A DNA stretch of 64,000 bases from Desulfobacter postgatei 2ac9 (GTDB lineage Bacteria; Desulfobacterota; Desulfobacteria; Desulfobacterales; Desulfobacteraceae): positions 274,049 to 338,048 of the forward strand of contig NZ_CM001488.1 in the NCBI RefSeq assembly GCF_000233695.2. Reading direction: 5' to 3'. Position numbers and translations under genes: made by a program. The notes below the pieces were generated by a model. That model was not told the DNA's origin, ran no database searches, and saw only the letters and a list, made by a program, of their open reading frames with translations. Every line of letters begins with the position of its first letter. The stretch's first letter is position 1. Shown piece after piece: positions 46,655 through 56,903 of this stretch.

Positions 46655-48852
46655 GCCAACTCAAACAGATCGCGGCCACCATCAGCAATTACATCAAAAG
46701 CGGAATCGAAAGCCTCAACGAGGACCGGACAAAAAATATTTTCAAAAAACTGGGAATTGCCGTGGTGCCGGAAATACGGCTGGAATCCATTGAAAATATC
46801 GATGGCGCTGCCCAAACTGTCGGGTACCCTGTTGTACTCAAGGGTATTGCAAAACAGATCCTGCATAAAACCGAAGCCGGAATGGTGGAAGTGGGCATCA
46901 CCAATGAGGTGCATCTGAAGGAAGCAGCTCAAAGGATGAAATCCCGGGCCGGCGAAAGTTTTGAAGCCTTCCTGGTCCAGCCCCAGCTCCAGGGCCGAAG
47001 GGAATTTACCGCAGGCATGTTTAAAGACCCCCATTTTGGCCCGGTGATCATGTTCGGGGTGGGGGGTGTACTCACCGAAGGCTTGAAGGACATAGTTTTG
47101 CGGCTTGCCCCATTGTCCGAGGCAGACCTTGATGACATGCTGGATAACTTGAAAGCCAATGCCCTGCTGGGATCATTCAGGGGGGAGGCGGCTGTAAACC
47201 GCCCGGAACTTAAATCTGTACTCAGAGGGCTGTCTGACCTGGCCATGGCCTGTCCGGGCATCCGGGAAATTGATATCAATCCTTTAATTATCACTCCGGA
47301 CGGGTCACCCGTGGCAGTTGACGGGCTGATGATTCTTGAAAAAACCGAAAGCTGTGACGCCTGTGTGCATCAAAAAATCGATTTCAAGGCATTATACAGC
47401 ACCTTTTATCCCAAAACCATTGCCTTTGTGGGCGCTTCTGCACGCCCCGGCAAATGGGGTCATCTGCTGCCCACAAATGCCTATGCCGGGGGATTCAAAG
47501 GCGAATTTTTCCTGATTAATCCCAAGGGCGGCAAGATTATGGGCCGGCATGTATACAAAACCATTGCTGACATAGAAGGCGATGTGGATCTGGCCGTGCT
47601 AACCGTACCTGCCGGCCGGGTAATGGACCTGATTCCTGTTCTCAAAAAAAAACATGTCAAAGGCATGCTGCTGATCACCAGCGGATTCAGGGAAGTCGGG
47701 GACCAGGGCAGACAACTTGAGGATGAGATCATGGCCGCAGCCCGAAAGGCCGGCATTCTGGTGATTGGCCCAAATACCATGGGCCTGTGCAATCCCCATG
47801 CATCTCTTTACGTTTCAGGGGCCAATGCCCTTCCTCTTCCCGGCTCCACCGCGCTTGTCTCCCAGTCGGGCAATCTTGGCACCCAGCTTCTGGCCTTTGC
47901 CGAGCAGCAGGGCATCGGCATCCGGGTATTTGTAGGCTCAGGCAACGAAGCCATGATCACAATTGAAGATTATATGCAGGCCCTTGAACCTGATGAGCTC
48001 ACCCGCACCGTAGTGCTGTATATCGAAAGCGTGAAAGACGGGCGCCGATTTTTTGAATCTGCTGCCCAACTGTCAAAAAACAAACCCGTGGTGGTACTCA
48101 AGGGCGGAAGAACCCAGGTGGGGGAAAGGGCCGCCTCCAGTCATACCGGGGCCATGGCCTCGGATGCAGGGGTGTTTAATGCGGCCTGCACCCAGGCCGG
48201 AATCATCCAGGTGGAGCAACCCATGGAACTTTTGGATATGTCTACCGTATTTTCATCCCTGCCCATGCCCAAGGGGGGACGTGTGGCCATCATGACCCTG
48301 GGGGGCGGATGGGGTGTGGTCACCACAGATCTTTGCTCAGAATACGGGCTTGGGGTACCACAACTGTCCAGAGAAATTATTGAACGGCTTAACAAGCGCC
48401 TGCCGTCTTTCTGGAGCCATTGCAACCCAGTGGATATTGTCGGCGAAAGAGACCCTGAAATACCCATGATCTGCCTGGAGGAACTTTTAAAATGGGATGG
48501 GTGTGATGCGGTCATTCACCTGGGCATCCACGGCAGACGCATCCTGTTTAATGCCATGGCAAAAGCTGTACTGAAAACAGATCCCGGCATAACAAGAGAA
48601 ACAGCAGACATATTTATGGCAGGCTATATCAAGGAAGAGGAGGACTATACTCGATATATTGTTGAAATGACACATAAATACAACAAACCAGTCATCGGCG
48701 TCAGTCTTTTAACCGATGAACGGAGCCGCACCCTTTACCCTTATGACGATCTGGACTATAAAGGGGTATTTTTCCCTTCGCCGGAACGTGCTGTCAAGGC
48801 GCTGGCCGGAATGGTCCGGTACAGAAATTGGCTTGATTCGACAAAAAATTAA
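46651..48852 (+). CDS. ADP-forming acetate/acyl-CoA synthetase
   Basis: The 733-residue fused enzyme makes acyl-CoA with ATP giving ADP and Pi, or the reverse. The order is ATP-grasp domain first (about 25-225: [28 protein letters not shown] and EIDINPLI), then CoA-binding (about 250-345: [15 protein letters not shown]) and succinyl-CoA-synthetase-like ligase domains. The phosphohistidine is probably in SSHTGAMAS. This order is a circular rearrangement of the alpha-beta fusion found in some bacteria. Overlap with tetR and a 29-bp gap to panB suggest one operon. The substrate (acetate, propionate or a branched acid) is open. Confidence 0.88.
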   Translation: MSQLKQIAATISNYIKSGIESLNEDRTKNIFKKLGIAVVPEIRLESIENIDGAAQTVGYPVVLKGIAKQILHKTEAGMVEVGITNEVHLKEAAQRMKSRAGESFEAFLVQPQLQGRREFTAGMFKDPHFGPVIMFGVGGVLTEGLKDIVLRLAPLSEADLDDMLDNLKANALLGSFRGEAAVNRPELKSVLRGLSDLAMACPGIREIDINPLIITPDGSPVAVDGLMILEKTESCDACVHQKIDFKALYSTFYPKTIAFVGASARPGKWGHLLPTNAYAGGFKGEFFLINPKGGKIMGRHVYKTIADIEGDVDLAVLTVPAGRVMDLIPVLKKKHVKGMLLITSGFREVGDQGRQLEDEIMAAARKAGILVIGPNTMGLCNPHASLYVSGANALPLPGSTALVSQSGNLGTQLLAFAEQQGIGIRVFVGSGNEAMITIEDYMQALEPDELTRTVVLYIESVKDGRRFFESAAQLSKNKPVVVLKGGRTQVGERAASSHTGAMASDAGVFNAACTQAGIIQVEQPMELLDMSTVFSSLPMPKGGRVAIMTLGGGWGVVTTDLCSEYGLGVPQLSREIIERLNKRLPSFWSHCNPVDIVGERDPEIPMICLEELLKWDGCDAVIHLGIHGRRILFNAMAKAVLKTDPGITRETADIFMAGYIKEEEDYTRYIVEMTHKYNKPVIGVSLLTDERSRTLYPYDDLDYKGVFFPSPERAVKALAGMVRYRNWLDSTKN

Positions 48853-48881
48853 TATACAAACCGAAAACTCAGGAGAAACTC

Positions 48882-49673
48882 ATGAGCAAAAAAATTACCA
48901 CTTCCAGCCTGATGAAGATGAAACAGGAGGGCAAAAAAATTACCGCCCTCACCGCCTATGACTATCCCTCTGCCGCCATGCTGGATCGTGCCGGAATTGA
49001 CGTCATTCTTGTGGGCGATTCCGTTGGCATGGCGGTTCAGGGTTGGGACACCACCCTGCCCGTGACCATGGATGAAATGATTTATCATACCAAACTTGTG
49101 ACCCGAGCCTGCACAAGATCCATGGTTGTGGGTGACATGCCCTTCATGTCTTACCAGAGCAGCCTGGATAAGGCCGTTGAAAATGCCGGGCGTTTTTTAA
49201 AGGAAGCCGGTGCCACAGCTGTAAAACTTGAAGGCGGTGCTGCTGTCTGTCCTGCCATTTCAGCCATGGTAAATTCAGGGATACCTGTCCAGGCCCATAT
49301 TGGGCTGACCCCCCAGTCCGTACATCAGATGGGGGGATTCAAGGTGCAGCGGGATGAAGAGCGTCTGCTTAAGGATGCCAGGGAGGTTGAAGCAGCCGGG
49401 GCTTTTTCCGTAGTTCTGGAAGGCATTCCCTCTTCCATTGCCAAAAAAATTACCCAGGCCCTGACCATTCCCACCATCGGCATTGGTGCAGGTCCCTCTT
49501 GCGACGGCCAGATTCTGGTATTCCATGACATGCTGGGCATCAATGACGGATTCATACCCAAATTCGTGAAAAAGTACGTGGATATTGCAGCCCTGGCTGC
49601 CCAGGGGCTTAATGAATATATAAAAGAAGTCCAGGAAGGCAGTTTTCCGTCCCAAGCGCATGAATATAAATAA
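48882..49673 (+). CDS. panB: 3-methyl-2-oxobutanoate hydroxymethyltransferase
   Basis: PanB (263 residues) adds a hydroxymethyl group from methylenetetrahydrofolate to 2-oxoisovalerate, giving ketopantoate, the first step to pantothenate and CoA. The metal-binding residues are in [23 protein letters not shown] and KLEGGA, and the active loop in [15 protein letters not shown]. The RBS AGGAGAAA lies 7 bp before the ATG. It overlaps the next gene by 14 bp. CoA supply next to an acyl-CoA synthetase is a plausible reason for the grouping. Confidence 0.96.
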   Translation: MSKKITTSSLMKMKQEGKKITALTAYDYPSAAMLDRAGIDVILVGDSVGMAVQGWDTTLPVTMDEMIYHTKLVTRACTRSMVVGDMPFMSYQSSLDKAVENAGRFLKEAGATAVKLEGGAAVCPAISAMVNSGIPVQAHIGLTPQSVHQMGGFKVQRDEERLLKDAREVEAAGAFSVVLEGIPSSIAKKITQALTIPTIGIGAGPSCDGQILVFHDMLGINDGFIPKFVKKYVDIAALAAQGLNEYIKEVQEGSFPSQAHEYK

Positions 49674-50562
49674 AAATATGAATACGTCCAAACGTAAATT
49701 TTCCGTGATCGGTTGTGGACGGGTGGGGATCTGCCTGGCCGCATTCCTATTTAAAAAAGAGTATGAACCGGCTGGATTTTTCAGCAGAAGCAGGACTTCA
49801 GCCCAGGCCGCCAGGGCAGCAGCCGGGTGCGGCACCGTGTTTGATACGGCTGCTGACTGTGCCCGGGCCGGGGACATTGTTTTTGTCACCACCCCTGACG
49901 GCCTCATAGAGACTATCTGCGGCGATCTTGTCCAACAAAAGGCCCTGGGACCACAAACCCTGGTTTTTCACCTGTCAGGCGCCCATTCTTCAGAAATTCT
50001 TGCCCCGGCAAAACAGGCCGGGGCCATTGTGGGCTCCATTCATCCCCTGCAGTCCTTTACCCCTTATGAACCGGGACAGGCAAATCCATTTGAGGGAATC
50101 AATATCTCTGTTGAAGGGGACCCTGATGCCGTTTCCCAGGGCAAGGATATTGCTTCAGCCCTTGGCGCTCGCGCCTTTGCCATCCCAACGGAATCCAAAA
50201 CCCTTTACCATGCCTCGGCTGTGGTGGCGTCCAACTACCTTGTGACCCTGGTGCGGTTTGCCCTGACCCTTTTAATGGAAACAGGGCTTAAAGAAGATGT
50301 GGCATTTGAAATCTTGTCCCCCCTGATTCAGGGCACCCTTTTCAATATCGGGTCCAAGGGATGCACCCGCGCCCTGACAGGCCCTGTGGTCCGGGGGGAT
50401 CATGAAACAGTGTTCCGGCACCTGGCTGACATTGACGAAAAAACACCTCAATTTTCAACCCTTTACCGTCTACTGGGCGCCCATACCCTGGATATTGCCA
50501 AAGCCGGGGAAGGACTTCCTGAAGAAGCGGAAGAAATACTATCCAAACTTTTTGAAATGTAA
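49660..50562 (+). CDS. Rossmann-DUF2520 oxidoreductase, possible ketopantoate reductase
   Basis: The 300-residue protein has an N-terminal NAD(P)-binding Rossmann domain ([18 protein letters not shown]) and a C-terminal DUF2520 domain ([21 protein letters not shown] and [10 protein letters not shown], the conserved features). It overlaps panB by 14 bp. DUF2520 proteins near panB are candidates for the ketopantoate reductase step, replacing the unrelated PanE/IlvC; no panE, panC or panD lies in the window. The start could also be the ATG at 49678. The function is inferred from neighbourhood and fold. Confidence 0.75.
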   Translation: MNINKNMNTSKRKFSVIGCGRVGICLAAFLFKKEYEPAGFFSRSRTSAQAARAAAGCGTVFDTAADCARAGDIVFVTTPDGLIETICGDLVQQKALGPQTLVFHLSGAHSSEILAPAKQAGAIVGSIHPLQSFTPYEPGQANPFEGINISVEGDPDAVSQGKDIASALGARAFAIPTESKTLYHASAVVASNYLVTLVRFALTLLMETGLKEDVAFEILSPLIQGTLFNIGSKGCTRALTGPVVRGDHETVFRHLADIDEKTPQFSTLYRLLGAHTLDIAKAGEGLPEEAEEILSKLFEM

Positions 50563-50662
50563 AACGATTGCCCGATCTTTTTTTATAACAGCCATGGGCT
50601 GACCTGACATATCAACTGCCAGGCAAGCCCACAACAAAGCTTCATGATCAAGTATTAAATAC

Positions 50663-53647
50663 CTATATTTTATAAAGGGTCAGCGGCGCACGCCCTTCTG
50701 CCAGGAGTTCCTGATTGGCTTGATCCAGCAGGGATTTTGAGGAAATCACGGAAATACCCTTGTCCGCGTCATCCCGGAAAAAATACCGGATAGCCGTTTC
50801 CACGACCTTTTGCTTGTCCATACCCAACAGGGCATCCTTGAATCCCTTGCGAATCTCATCGGATAATTTGGTTATCTGGCGATAAAAGGCTTTCATGGCA
50901 GACGGAGCGGGTGTTTCAGGCTTGTCAATGTCCGAGCAGACTTGAAGTATGGCCTCTTTCACATCTGTCTGAGTGAATTGCCCCTGGGTGATGAAATCAC
51001 AGGCATCTGCATAAACATCCAGGGTCCGTTTGATATGGGGATCACGATAGGAGCCAAATGAAAAAAAACCCTCTTCCATGTTGTACAGGGCAAATCCCCC
51101 GTATGCCCCGCCTTTTTCCCTGATTTCCCGGTGCAGAAACAGGGAACGCAAAAGTTTTGCAATAACGGACAGGGCCGGGGCGTCTTCATGAGAGATGCGA
51201 ACCGCTTTAAAGGACTGACCCACAAAGGAGACCGCTGTATTGGTCATCCAACCGTCGTAGGGCCGCAGGGTCTGTGTTTCTATATCCGGTGTATGAAAAG
51301 CCTGGCTGCTGCCGTTGGGCAGGTTGTCATAAATTTTTTTAATGCGTTTATCGGCCTGGATCATGGACGAAGCAGACCCGATGACCGCAGGTTTAAAATT
51401 ATCTTTTCTCATGACGGCACAAGCCATGGCAGAAAGGTCTTTTTCCAGTTCAGCCAGGGCCGGGGCGCCTGTTTTCGCATTATCGACTTTGGCGGTAAGA
51501 TCCTTGATCCGGGTGTACTGGGCAATGCCATGCCACAATTCATTAATACTGGCCGCCGTTGACAGGTGTCGGGCGGACAAGGTTATCGCATACCTGTGTC
51601 CGGATCCAACGATGGAGGCTTCAAGAGCTGCCTGATATTGCAGAATAAGGCTTTTAAGCCGGACGTGGTCTTTAAATCCACCATCATTGATATATTCATC
51701 CATCATATCAAAAAGATGGTCAATATTCCGGTCCAGGGCTTTTCCCTGCAACGCCAGAAAGGAGTGACCTTTACCTTCATGGTCAAAATGGGTGCCTGAA
51801 AAGGGGGACATGGAAATGCCGCCGGTATAAAGATCCATACGCTCAGCCATCTGCACATAGGAAGATTTTTTTGTGCCTGCATTCGTAAAAGCCCGGGCAA
51901 AAAACGGCACCATAGGAAAAAGATTCGGCGCAATGTTTCCGGCACCTACCGGACAGGTGAAATAGAGGATGCCCGAAGTAGGCTTGTCAAAAGCGGTGGC
52001 GCAGGTGATACCTCTGATCGTATCGGGGTGAATGATTTCAATCTCAGGCGGCACGTCTTCAAGCGCTAAGGTGGGCAGAAGATCCATGTTTTCTTCTGTT
52101 TCCTGGCGTTCTTTCAGGGCCTCAGCATCCTTGTTGATCTGCGCCAGTTCCGCTTCACCCAGTGATTTTAATTTCTCCTGAAGTTCCTGGCGTATATCTT
52201 CGGCCTGGCGGGCTTCAAGCCCTTCATCCGGAGCAAGGGTAAACAGCAGTCTGTGGGGATTATCCAGAAAATACCGGCGAATTCGGCCTTCCAGGAAGGG
52301 ACCTTTGGCCAACTCTTCCTGCAGTTTTACCAAATCACTGTCAATATTAATACCGGTTACGGGATCACCTTCATGAACCATGATTGAGGCAATGCCCAAA
52401 AGCAATTTTATGCCATAGGGGTATGGTGTATTGGTGATCTCCTTGCGTGAAAATTCGATCTGATGGATGGCAGAATCTATTAAATGTTGATCAATTCCTT
52501 TGCCGACAAGGGTTTCAAGGCTGCTAAAAACAATCTTCTCCACTTCGGGGACTGCAGATACTTCAATATCCTTCAACCCGCAGACAAACATGGTGTCCCG
52601 GTTATCTGAATCAAACCCAGTACCATCGCACAGGGCAGAACCCAAGGCGCTGTCAATGAGTGCCTTTCTCAAGGGGGATGCCGAATTTCCAAGGAGAATC
52701 TGTTCAAGCACCGCCATAATCAGCACTTCAAAATGATCCGCGATATCAGGTGTCAACCAGGCCACACATCCCTGGTATTTGGCGGCGATATTATTGGTAT
52801 CTGAATAGGCATATGTCTGGGTCATGACTTTAGGGGTGTGCCACCGGGGCTGAGAAGGCACTCGGGTATCCATATCAAGAAAATCAAATCCGGAGAGCAC
52901 CTTTTTTTCAATAAAGCTTAAGCTCTCTTCCAGAGGCAAATCCCCATACGTATAAAAATAGCTGTTGGACGGATGATAATACCTTGCATGAAACGACTTA
53001 AGTTCGTCGTGGGTGAGTTTTGGTATATCTGCGGGTTCGCCGCCTGAATTATTGGCATAGGTGGTATCCGGGTAAAGCCCTTTAAGCAAGGCCCGGGACA
53101 TGACCTGAGCAGGTGAGGACATGGCGCCTTTCATTTCATTGTAGACCACCCCTTTATACACCAGTTCAGGTTCCCCGTTTTCCCCTGGTTCCAGTTCAAG
53201 CCGATGGCCTTCCTGCTTAAAACTTAAATGATCAAGATCGGGAAAAAACGCCGCATCCAGATAAACATCCATCAGGTTAAAATAGTCTTTTTTATTCTGG
53301 GTAGAAAATGGATACATGGTCCAGTCCGACGCGGTAAATGCATTCATAAAGGTGGACAGGCTTCGTTTGAGCATGGAAAAGAAAGGATCCCGGACCTTAT
53401 ATTTTTCGGACCCGCACAGCACGGTATGCTCAAGAATATGAGCAACCCCTGTGGAATCCGTGGGAACGGTTCTGAAAAATACCCCAAAGGTATTTTCCTT
53501 ATCCTCATTGGCAATGTGGATGTGGACAGCTTTTGTCTTCTCGTGGAGCAGTTCGATGAGATGGGCGTTAATTTCGGGCAGGGGCGATACCTGTTTAATT
53601 GTGTAGCCGCTTATGGCCTGCCCGGGTGTAAATGCAATCTTATTCAT
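50663..53647 (-). CDS. M16C zinc metallopeptidase (PreP-like)
   Basis: The 994-residue protein belongs to the insulinase-type M16C family related to presequence protease. The inverted zinc motif HxxEH is HILEH at residues 70-74, with a distal glutamate in VVYNEMKGAMSSP. Two homologous halves follow, joined by the M16C-associated domain. There is no signal peptide, so it should be cytosolic and degrade short unstructured peptides. It is monocistronic and converges with the DUF2520 gene. Confidence 0.93.
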   Translation of the reverse strand: MNKIAFTPGQAISGYTIKQVSPLPEINAHLIELLHEKTKAVHIHIANEDKENTFGVFFRTVPTDSTGVAHILEHTVLCGSEKYKVRDPFFSMLKRSLSTFMNAFTASDWTMYPFSTQNKKDYFNLMDVYLDAAFFPDLDHLSFKQEGHRLELEPGENGEPELVYKGVVYNEMKGAMSSPAQVMSRALLKGLYPDTTYANNSGGEPADIPKLTHDELKSFHARYYHPSNSYFYTYGDLPLEESLSFIEKKVLSGFDFLDMDTRVPSQPRWHTPKVMTQTYAYSDTNNIAAKYQGCVAWLTPDIADHFEVLIMAVLEQILLGNSASPLRKALIDSALGSALCDGTGFDSDNRDTMFVCGLKDIEVSAVPEVEKIVFSSLETLVGKGIDQHLIDSAIHQIEFSRKEITNTPYPYGIKLLLGIASIMVHEGDPVTGINIDSDLVKLQEELAKGPFLEGRIRRYFLDNPHRLLFTLAPDEGLEARQAEDIRQELQEKLKSLGEAELAQINKDAEALKERQETEENMDLLPTLALEDVPPEIEIIHPDTIRGITCATAFDKPTSGILYFTCPVGAGNIAPNLFPMVPFFARAFTNAGTKKSSYVQMAERMDLYTGGISMSPFSGTHFDHEGKGHSFLALQGKALDRNIDHLFDMMDEYINDGGFKDHVRLKSLILQYQAALEASIVGSGHRYAITLSARHLSTAASINELWHGIAQYTRIKDLTAKVDNAKTGAPALAELEKDLSAMACAVMRKDNFKPAVIGSASSMIQADKRIKKIYDNLPNGSSQAFHTPDIETQTLRPYDGWMTNTAVSFVGQSFKAVRISHEDAPALSVIAKLLRSLFLHREIREKGGAYGGFALYNMEEGFFSFGSYRDPHIKRTLDVYADACDFITQGQFTQTDVKEAILQVCSDIDKPETPAPSAMKAFYRQITKLSDEIRKGFKDALLGMDKQKVVETAIRYFFRDDADKGISVISSKSLLDQANQELLAEGRAPLTLYKI

Positions 53648-53767
53648 ATATTTTCCTGTAAAAGGTTTCCCTTAACCATCTTCTGGGCATGGGCCTTGTT
53701 TCGCATGTTTTTGCTAAGGTTACCACTTGGAGTAATCCCAGGTTCAATATAAAAAAATTTAAGAAAA

Positions 53768-54127
53768 TTAAATTTTTTTATAAATTCCCCGGCTGAGCCG
53801 TTCGATCTTTTTTATTCTATCCAGTCTGAAAATAATATTTCTCAATTTTTTATCGTCAAAACCCGTGGCCGCCTTAATGGTTTTAAAATTAGTGCCTTCC
53901 GGATGGTTGCCGATGATACTCAGAACAATGGAAGATGCACTTTTTTTTGTTGGCGTCCGGCTTTTGTTTTTCTGCCTGCTCAACGGATGATTCTGATAAA
54001 TTAATTGTTCTAGCTTATCAAGCCTTTTGTGAAGATTAGCAATATCCTCCTTAGTTGGAATGTCCAAGCGATGGAGAAGCATTTTAATAAAGTTCTCCCA
54101 ATTGTTACTGAATTCTGTAGGTTCCAT
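53768..54127 (-). CDS. small coiled-coil/winged-helix protein
   Basis: The 119-residue protein is not assigned to a named family. Residues 20-45 form a short coiled coil (IPTKEDIANLHKRLDKLEQL). A Lys/Arg/Thr linker (SRQKNKSRTPTKK) follows, and residues 65-119 look like a winged helix (TNFKTIKAATGFDDKKLRNII, ending RLSRGIYKKI). It resembles small DNA-associated or polyhydroxyalkanoate-granule regulators. The ATG at 54127 is followed directly upstream by the repeat-bounded cassette at 54161-54412, whose left repeat may overlap its promoter. Confidence 0.6.
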   Translation of the reverse strand: MEPTEFSNNWENFIKMLLHRLDIPTKEDIANLHKRLDKLEQLIYQNHPLSRQKNKSRTPTKKSASSIVLSIIGNHPEGTNFKTIKAATGFDDKKLRNIIFRLDRIKKIERLSRGIYKKI

Positions 54128-54160
54128 AGGTCAATCCTTCTTGAAACTTAAGGTTTTACC

Positions 54161-54412
54161 GTACCTTAAAATAAATACCGGTAAATTCTATATTCTGTCC
54201 CGCGCTTAATTGTTAATTAGTTATAGTAATTTTCAAGGGGCCGGCTTGTGCTTCAAGCCGCTTTTTTAATATGATATTTTAGAAATTACTTCTTAACTCT
54301 ACTAATGTCAAGTAGGCCATATCTAAATAAGTAAAAAAAGTATCTGCCTGTGGGCGTTAAATTTTATGGAATTTAATAAAAAACTGTGATTTACTGGTAG
54401 GTACCTTAAAAT
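54161..54412. repeat. 240-bp cassette bounded by 12-bp direct repeats
   Basis: GTACCTTAAAAT occurs at 54161-54172 and 54401-54412, exactly 240 bp apart. Just inside are imperfect inverted repeats TACCGGTAAAT (54176-54186) and ATTTACTGGTA (54389-54399). The interior is AT-rich and holds a terminator hairpin at 54242-54267. The design is that of a small nonautonomous (MITE-like) element, although the direct repeats are longer than most target duplications. No gene is inside. Confidence 0.45.
54242..54267 (+). terminator. plus-strand terminator hairpin without an obvious gene
   Basis: CGGCTTG (54242-54248) and CAAGCCG (54254-54260) are followed by CTTTTTT. No plus-strand gene ends just before it, so it either ends a short RNA or came with the cassette. 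TATAGT at 54222-54227 is the only -10-like word close by. Confidence 0.55.
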
Positions 54413-54522
54413 TTCAAAGGAAAACCGCTACTGTCAATCTTTTATTCTTTTTCCAAGGCGAAAAATATGTGACATATGGCGTTCTGGAGATAAACAGCCA
54501 AGAAACGGAGAGCAAAACGAGT

Positions 54523-55374
54523 ATGACACATCCTGGAGAGTTATTAAAGAAAAGCGGGTTATATGCGGGAAAGGAGTTGGGCCAGAACTTTTTGTCACAC
54601 CCGACTACGGCCCAGATGATTGTAGAAAAAACCGGCGTTGATAAAGAAACTACCGTGCTTGAAATAGGTCCGGGTTTAGGGGCAATCACCCTGCCATTGG
54701 CAAGGTCCTGCAAGCAGGTTGTGGCCGTTGAAAAAGACCGCCGTATAATTCCTCTGCTTGAAGAGGAGCTGGCCGGTGAAGGAATCTGCAATGTTACGAT
54801 TATAAATCAGGATATATTAAAAACAGATATCAGGGAAATTGCAGGAACAGAAAAACTTGTTGTAATAGGGAATCTGCCATACAATATTTCATCCCAGATC
54901 CTTTTTAAACTCGTTACAATTCGCCAGGTTGTGACACGCGCATTTCTGATGTTTCAAAAGGAGCTTGCCCAACGTCTTCTTTCATCAGCCGGCACCAAAG
55001 ACTATTCAAGGCTCTCTGCGGTGGTTCAGTATGCATCAAAAATCAGTCGGGTTGCAGATATCGGGCCCAATAATTTTTTTCCAAGGCCGGAAGTGAACTC
55101 CACGGTCCTGCGCTTTGATTTTTTTGAAACCAAAGGCATGGGCGAAGCCGACGAGATCCTGCTGTTCAGCGTAATCAAGGCAGCGTTTTCCAAACGAAGA
55201 AAAACCCTTCACAATGCCATGTCCGGCGGAGAAATGGGCTTGACAAAAGAACTCGTCGGTATTGCCCTTAAAAACGCCGGCATTGACGCCTCACGGCGCG
55301 CTGAAACCCTGAATGTTCAGGAGTTCATAGATTTGTCAAAGGCCGTGGGAAAGCTTAACGCCCTTGAATCATGA
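54523..55374 (+). CDS. rsmA: 16S rRNA dimethyladenosine transferase
   Basis: RsmA/KsgA (283 residues from this start) dimethylates two adenines near the 3' end of 16S rRNA late in 30S assembly. The signatures are KELGQNFLSHPTTAQ, the SAM site VLEIGPGLGAIT and the catalytic IGNLPYNISS. I prefer the ATG at 54523 with GGAGAG at 54505-54510 since it gives the family length; a GTG at 54469 would add 18 residues. It overlaps the HD-GYP-like gene by 4 bp (ATGA). Confidence 0.95.
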   Translation: MTHPGELLKKSGLYAGKELGQNFLSHPTTAQMIVEKTGVDKETTVLEIGPGLGAITLPLARSCKQVVAVEKDRRIIPLLEEELAGEGICNVTIINQDILKTDIREIAGTEKLVVIGNLPYNISSQILFKLVTIRQVVTRAFLMFQKELAQRLLSSAGTKDYSRLSAVVQYASKISRVADIGPNNFFPRPEVNSTVLRFDFFETKGMGEADEILLFSVIKAAFSKRRKTLHNAMSGGEMGLTKELVGIALKNAGIDASRRAETLNVQEFIDLSKAVGKLNALES

Positions 55375-56783
55375 TTGAATCAAAAATTTCCATAGATAAG
55401 CTCATTGACATTGTCCGCCAGGGTGGCCGGGTTAAAACCGGTGTGGATGTATATAACGGCAACGGCACCCTGCTTCTGGCCAAAGATGTGATGGTGGATA
55501 AGACAAAGCCCCTGAAAATACTTCGGAACAATGGCCTTCGGCAGGTTCCGGTGGCAAGCAACGGGGGCGTGTTTGACGCATCCGGTAATAAAATAGAGAT
55601 GGGATCCACCGCCATTTCCGACCCCTTGCCAGATTCTTTTCCCGATCCGGAACCCGTCAAAACTCAAAACGTAACTGAACGGCTCAAGGAGATTCTGGAA
55701 CTGCGCAGGTTTGGCGAATCCATCAGTGTTAAAGCCCAGGCCAGGATAAAAAATGCTGTGAACCAGATCCGGCAGACAAAGGGTGAGTTTGATGTGAATG
55801 CCGTATCAGAGCAGGCATCTGAACTTGCATCATTTGCCGAACACAAACACCACCCCTTTGCATACGCGCCAAGGGATTGGTTTTTCTATGATGACTATTT
55901 TTACAGCCATGCCACCAATGTCTGCGCCTTGGGCTCCCAAGTATTGCGTCAATTTAACAGGGCTTTCTCCAGCGTAGTGGAAAAATCGCTTTGGTCATCA
56001 TCATCAGCGCTTGCCGGCAATGGATCTTCCGGAATGTTTTCCTATTACTACCCCGAGGAGATAGAAGAGATGTCCTTTGGGCTGTTCATCTATGATCTGG
56101 GAAAGTCCATGGTACCGGAAGAGATTTTAAACAAGACATCCGCCTTGAGCAAAGATGAAACCGAACTGCTGCGCAGGCACACCAACGATTTCGGATTTAC
56201 GGTAATTGAAAAAAACCATCTGGGCAGTACTGTGCTCAGCAACATGATCCGGTATCATCATGGGCCGATATATGAGGGAGAGCCTGGATGTTATCCTGTG
56301 GGACTTGATTGCGGGATGATGCCGCCCTATGTCAAAATATGCAAACTGATGGACATCTATGACGCCATGATTTCCAAACGCAGCTACCAGGATGCCGTTA
56401 ACCAGGTTACTGCCGTCACCGGCCTGTTCCGCAGTTATGTGCACAAAGACCCCATCTTGCAGTTTATTCTCCATGCTTTTGTTAAAACCGTCGGGCTCTA
56501 TCCGCCGGGCAGCATTGTTTTTCTTAAAAGCGGACATATGGCCTATGTTCTTGAAAACGAGGGTCCCCTTGTTCTTCCTTTTACAGACAGAAACCAAACC
56601 CCGTTGACATCCAGGCCGGATCCTTTTAACGCCGGAAAACAGACCGGGGTTCTTGCCATTGACAGTGACAGAAGTATCAGACAACCCAAAAAAATATGGA
56701 ATTGCCTTCCTGTATTTATCAGGGAGTTTGCCCTGCCCAAGGATCAGGTGGCAGCGGCAGTTTCTGCTATTTCCCCCATATAA
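55371..56783 (+). CDS. degenerate HD-GYP domain protein
   Basis: The 470-residue protein is related to HD-GYP c-di-GMP phosphodiesterases but several signature residues have changed. HDxGK reads YDLGK, HHE reads HHG, and GYP reads GCYP (RYHHGPIYEGEPGCYP). The family framework is clear: HATNVCALG, VPEEILNKTSALSKDE and DIYDAMISKRSYQDA. Loss of the HD histidine makes catalysis unlikely, so it may bind c-di-GMP or a partner. The N-terminal 170 residues match the usual DUF3391-like region, with a variable linker. It is coupled to rsmA by an ATGA overlap. Confidence 0.8.
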   Translation: MIESKISIDKLIDIVRQGGRVKTGVDVYNGNGTLLLAKDVMVDKTKPLKILRNNGLRQVPVASNGGVFDASGNKIEMGSTAISDPLPDSFPDPEPVKTQNVTERLKEILELRRFGESISVKAQARIKNAVNQIRQTKGEFDVNAVSEQASELASFAEHKHHPFAYAPRDWFFYDDYFYSHATNVCALGSQVLRQFNRAFSSVVEKSLWSSSSALAGNGSSGMFSYYYPEEIEEMSFGLFIYDLGKSMVPEEILNKTSALSKDETELLRRHTNDFGFTVIEKNHLGSTVLSNMIRYHHGPIYEGEPGCYPVGLDCGMMPPYVKICKLMDIYDAMISKRSYQDAVNQVTAVTGLFRSYVHKDPILQFILHAFVKTVGLYPPGSIVFLKSGHMAYVLENEGPLVLPFTDRNQTPLTSRPDPFNAGKQTGVLAIDSDRSIRQPKKIWNCLPVFIREFALPKDQVAAAVSAISPI

Positions 56784-56903
56784 TCCTATTTGTTATCCGT
56801 AATGTCCGGTTATGTTTTTGCACACACTGAAAAATATTGTTTTTTTTAAGAAAACGCTGTAGCATTAATTTTTCCGAACCCGCTAAAGCCCCTTAATTTG
56901 TTT

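Noticed and set aside
46519-47034. A 171-codon antisense frame over the tetR/acyl-CoA synthetase junction
   Set aside because: It lies opposite two well-supported genes and has no recognisable domain.
49275-49907. A 210-codon antisense frame across panB and the DUF2520 gene
   Set aside because: Both plus-strand genes are real and overlap; the antisense frame has no RBS or family match.
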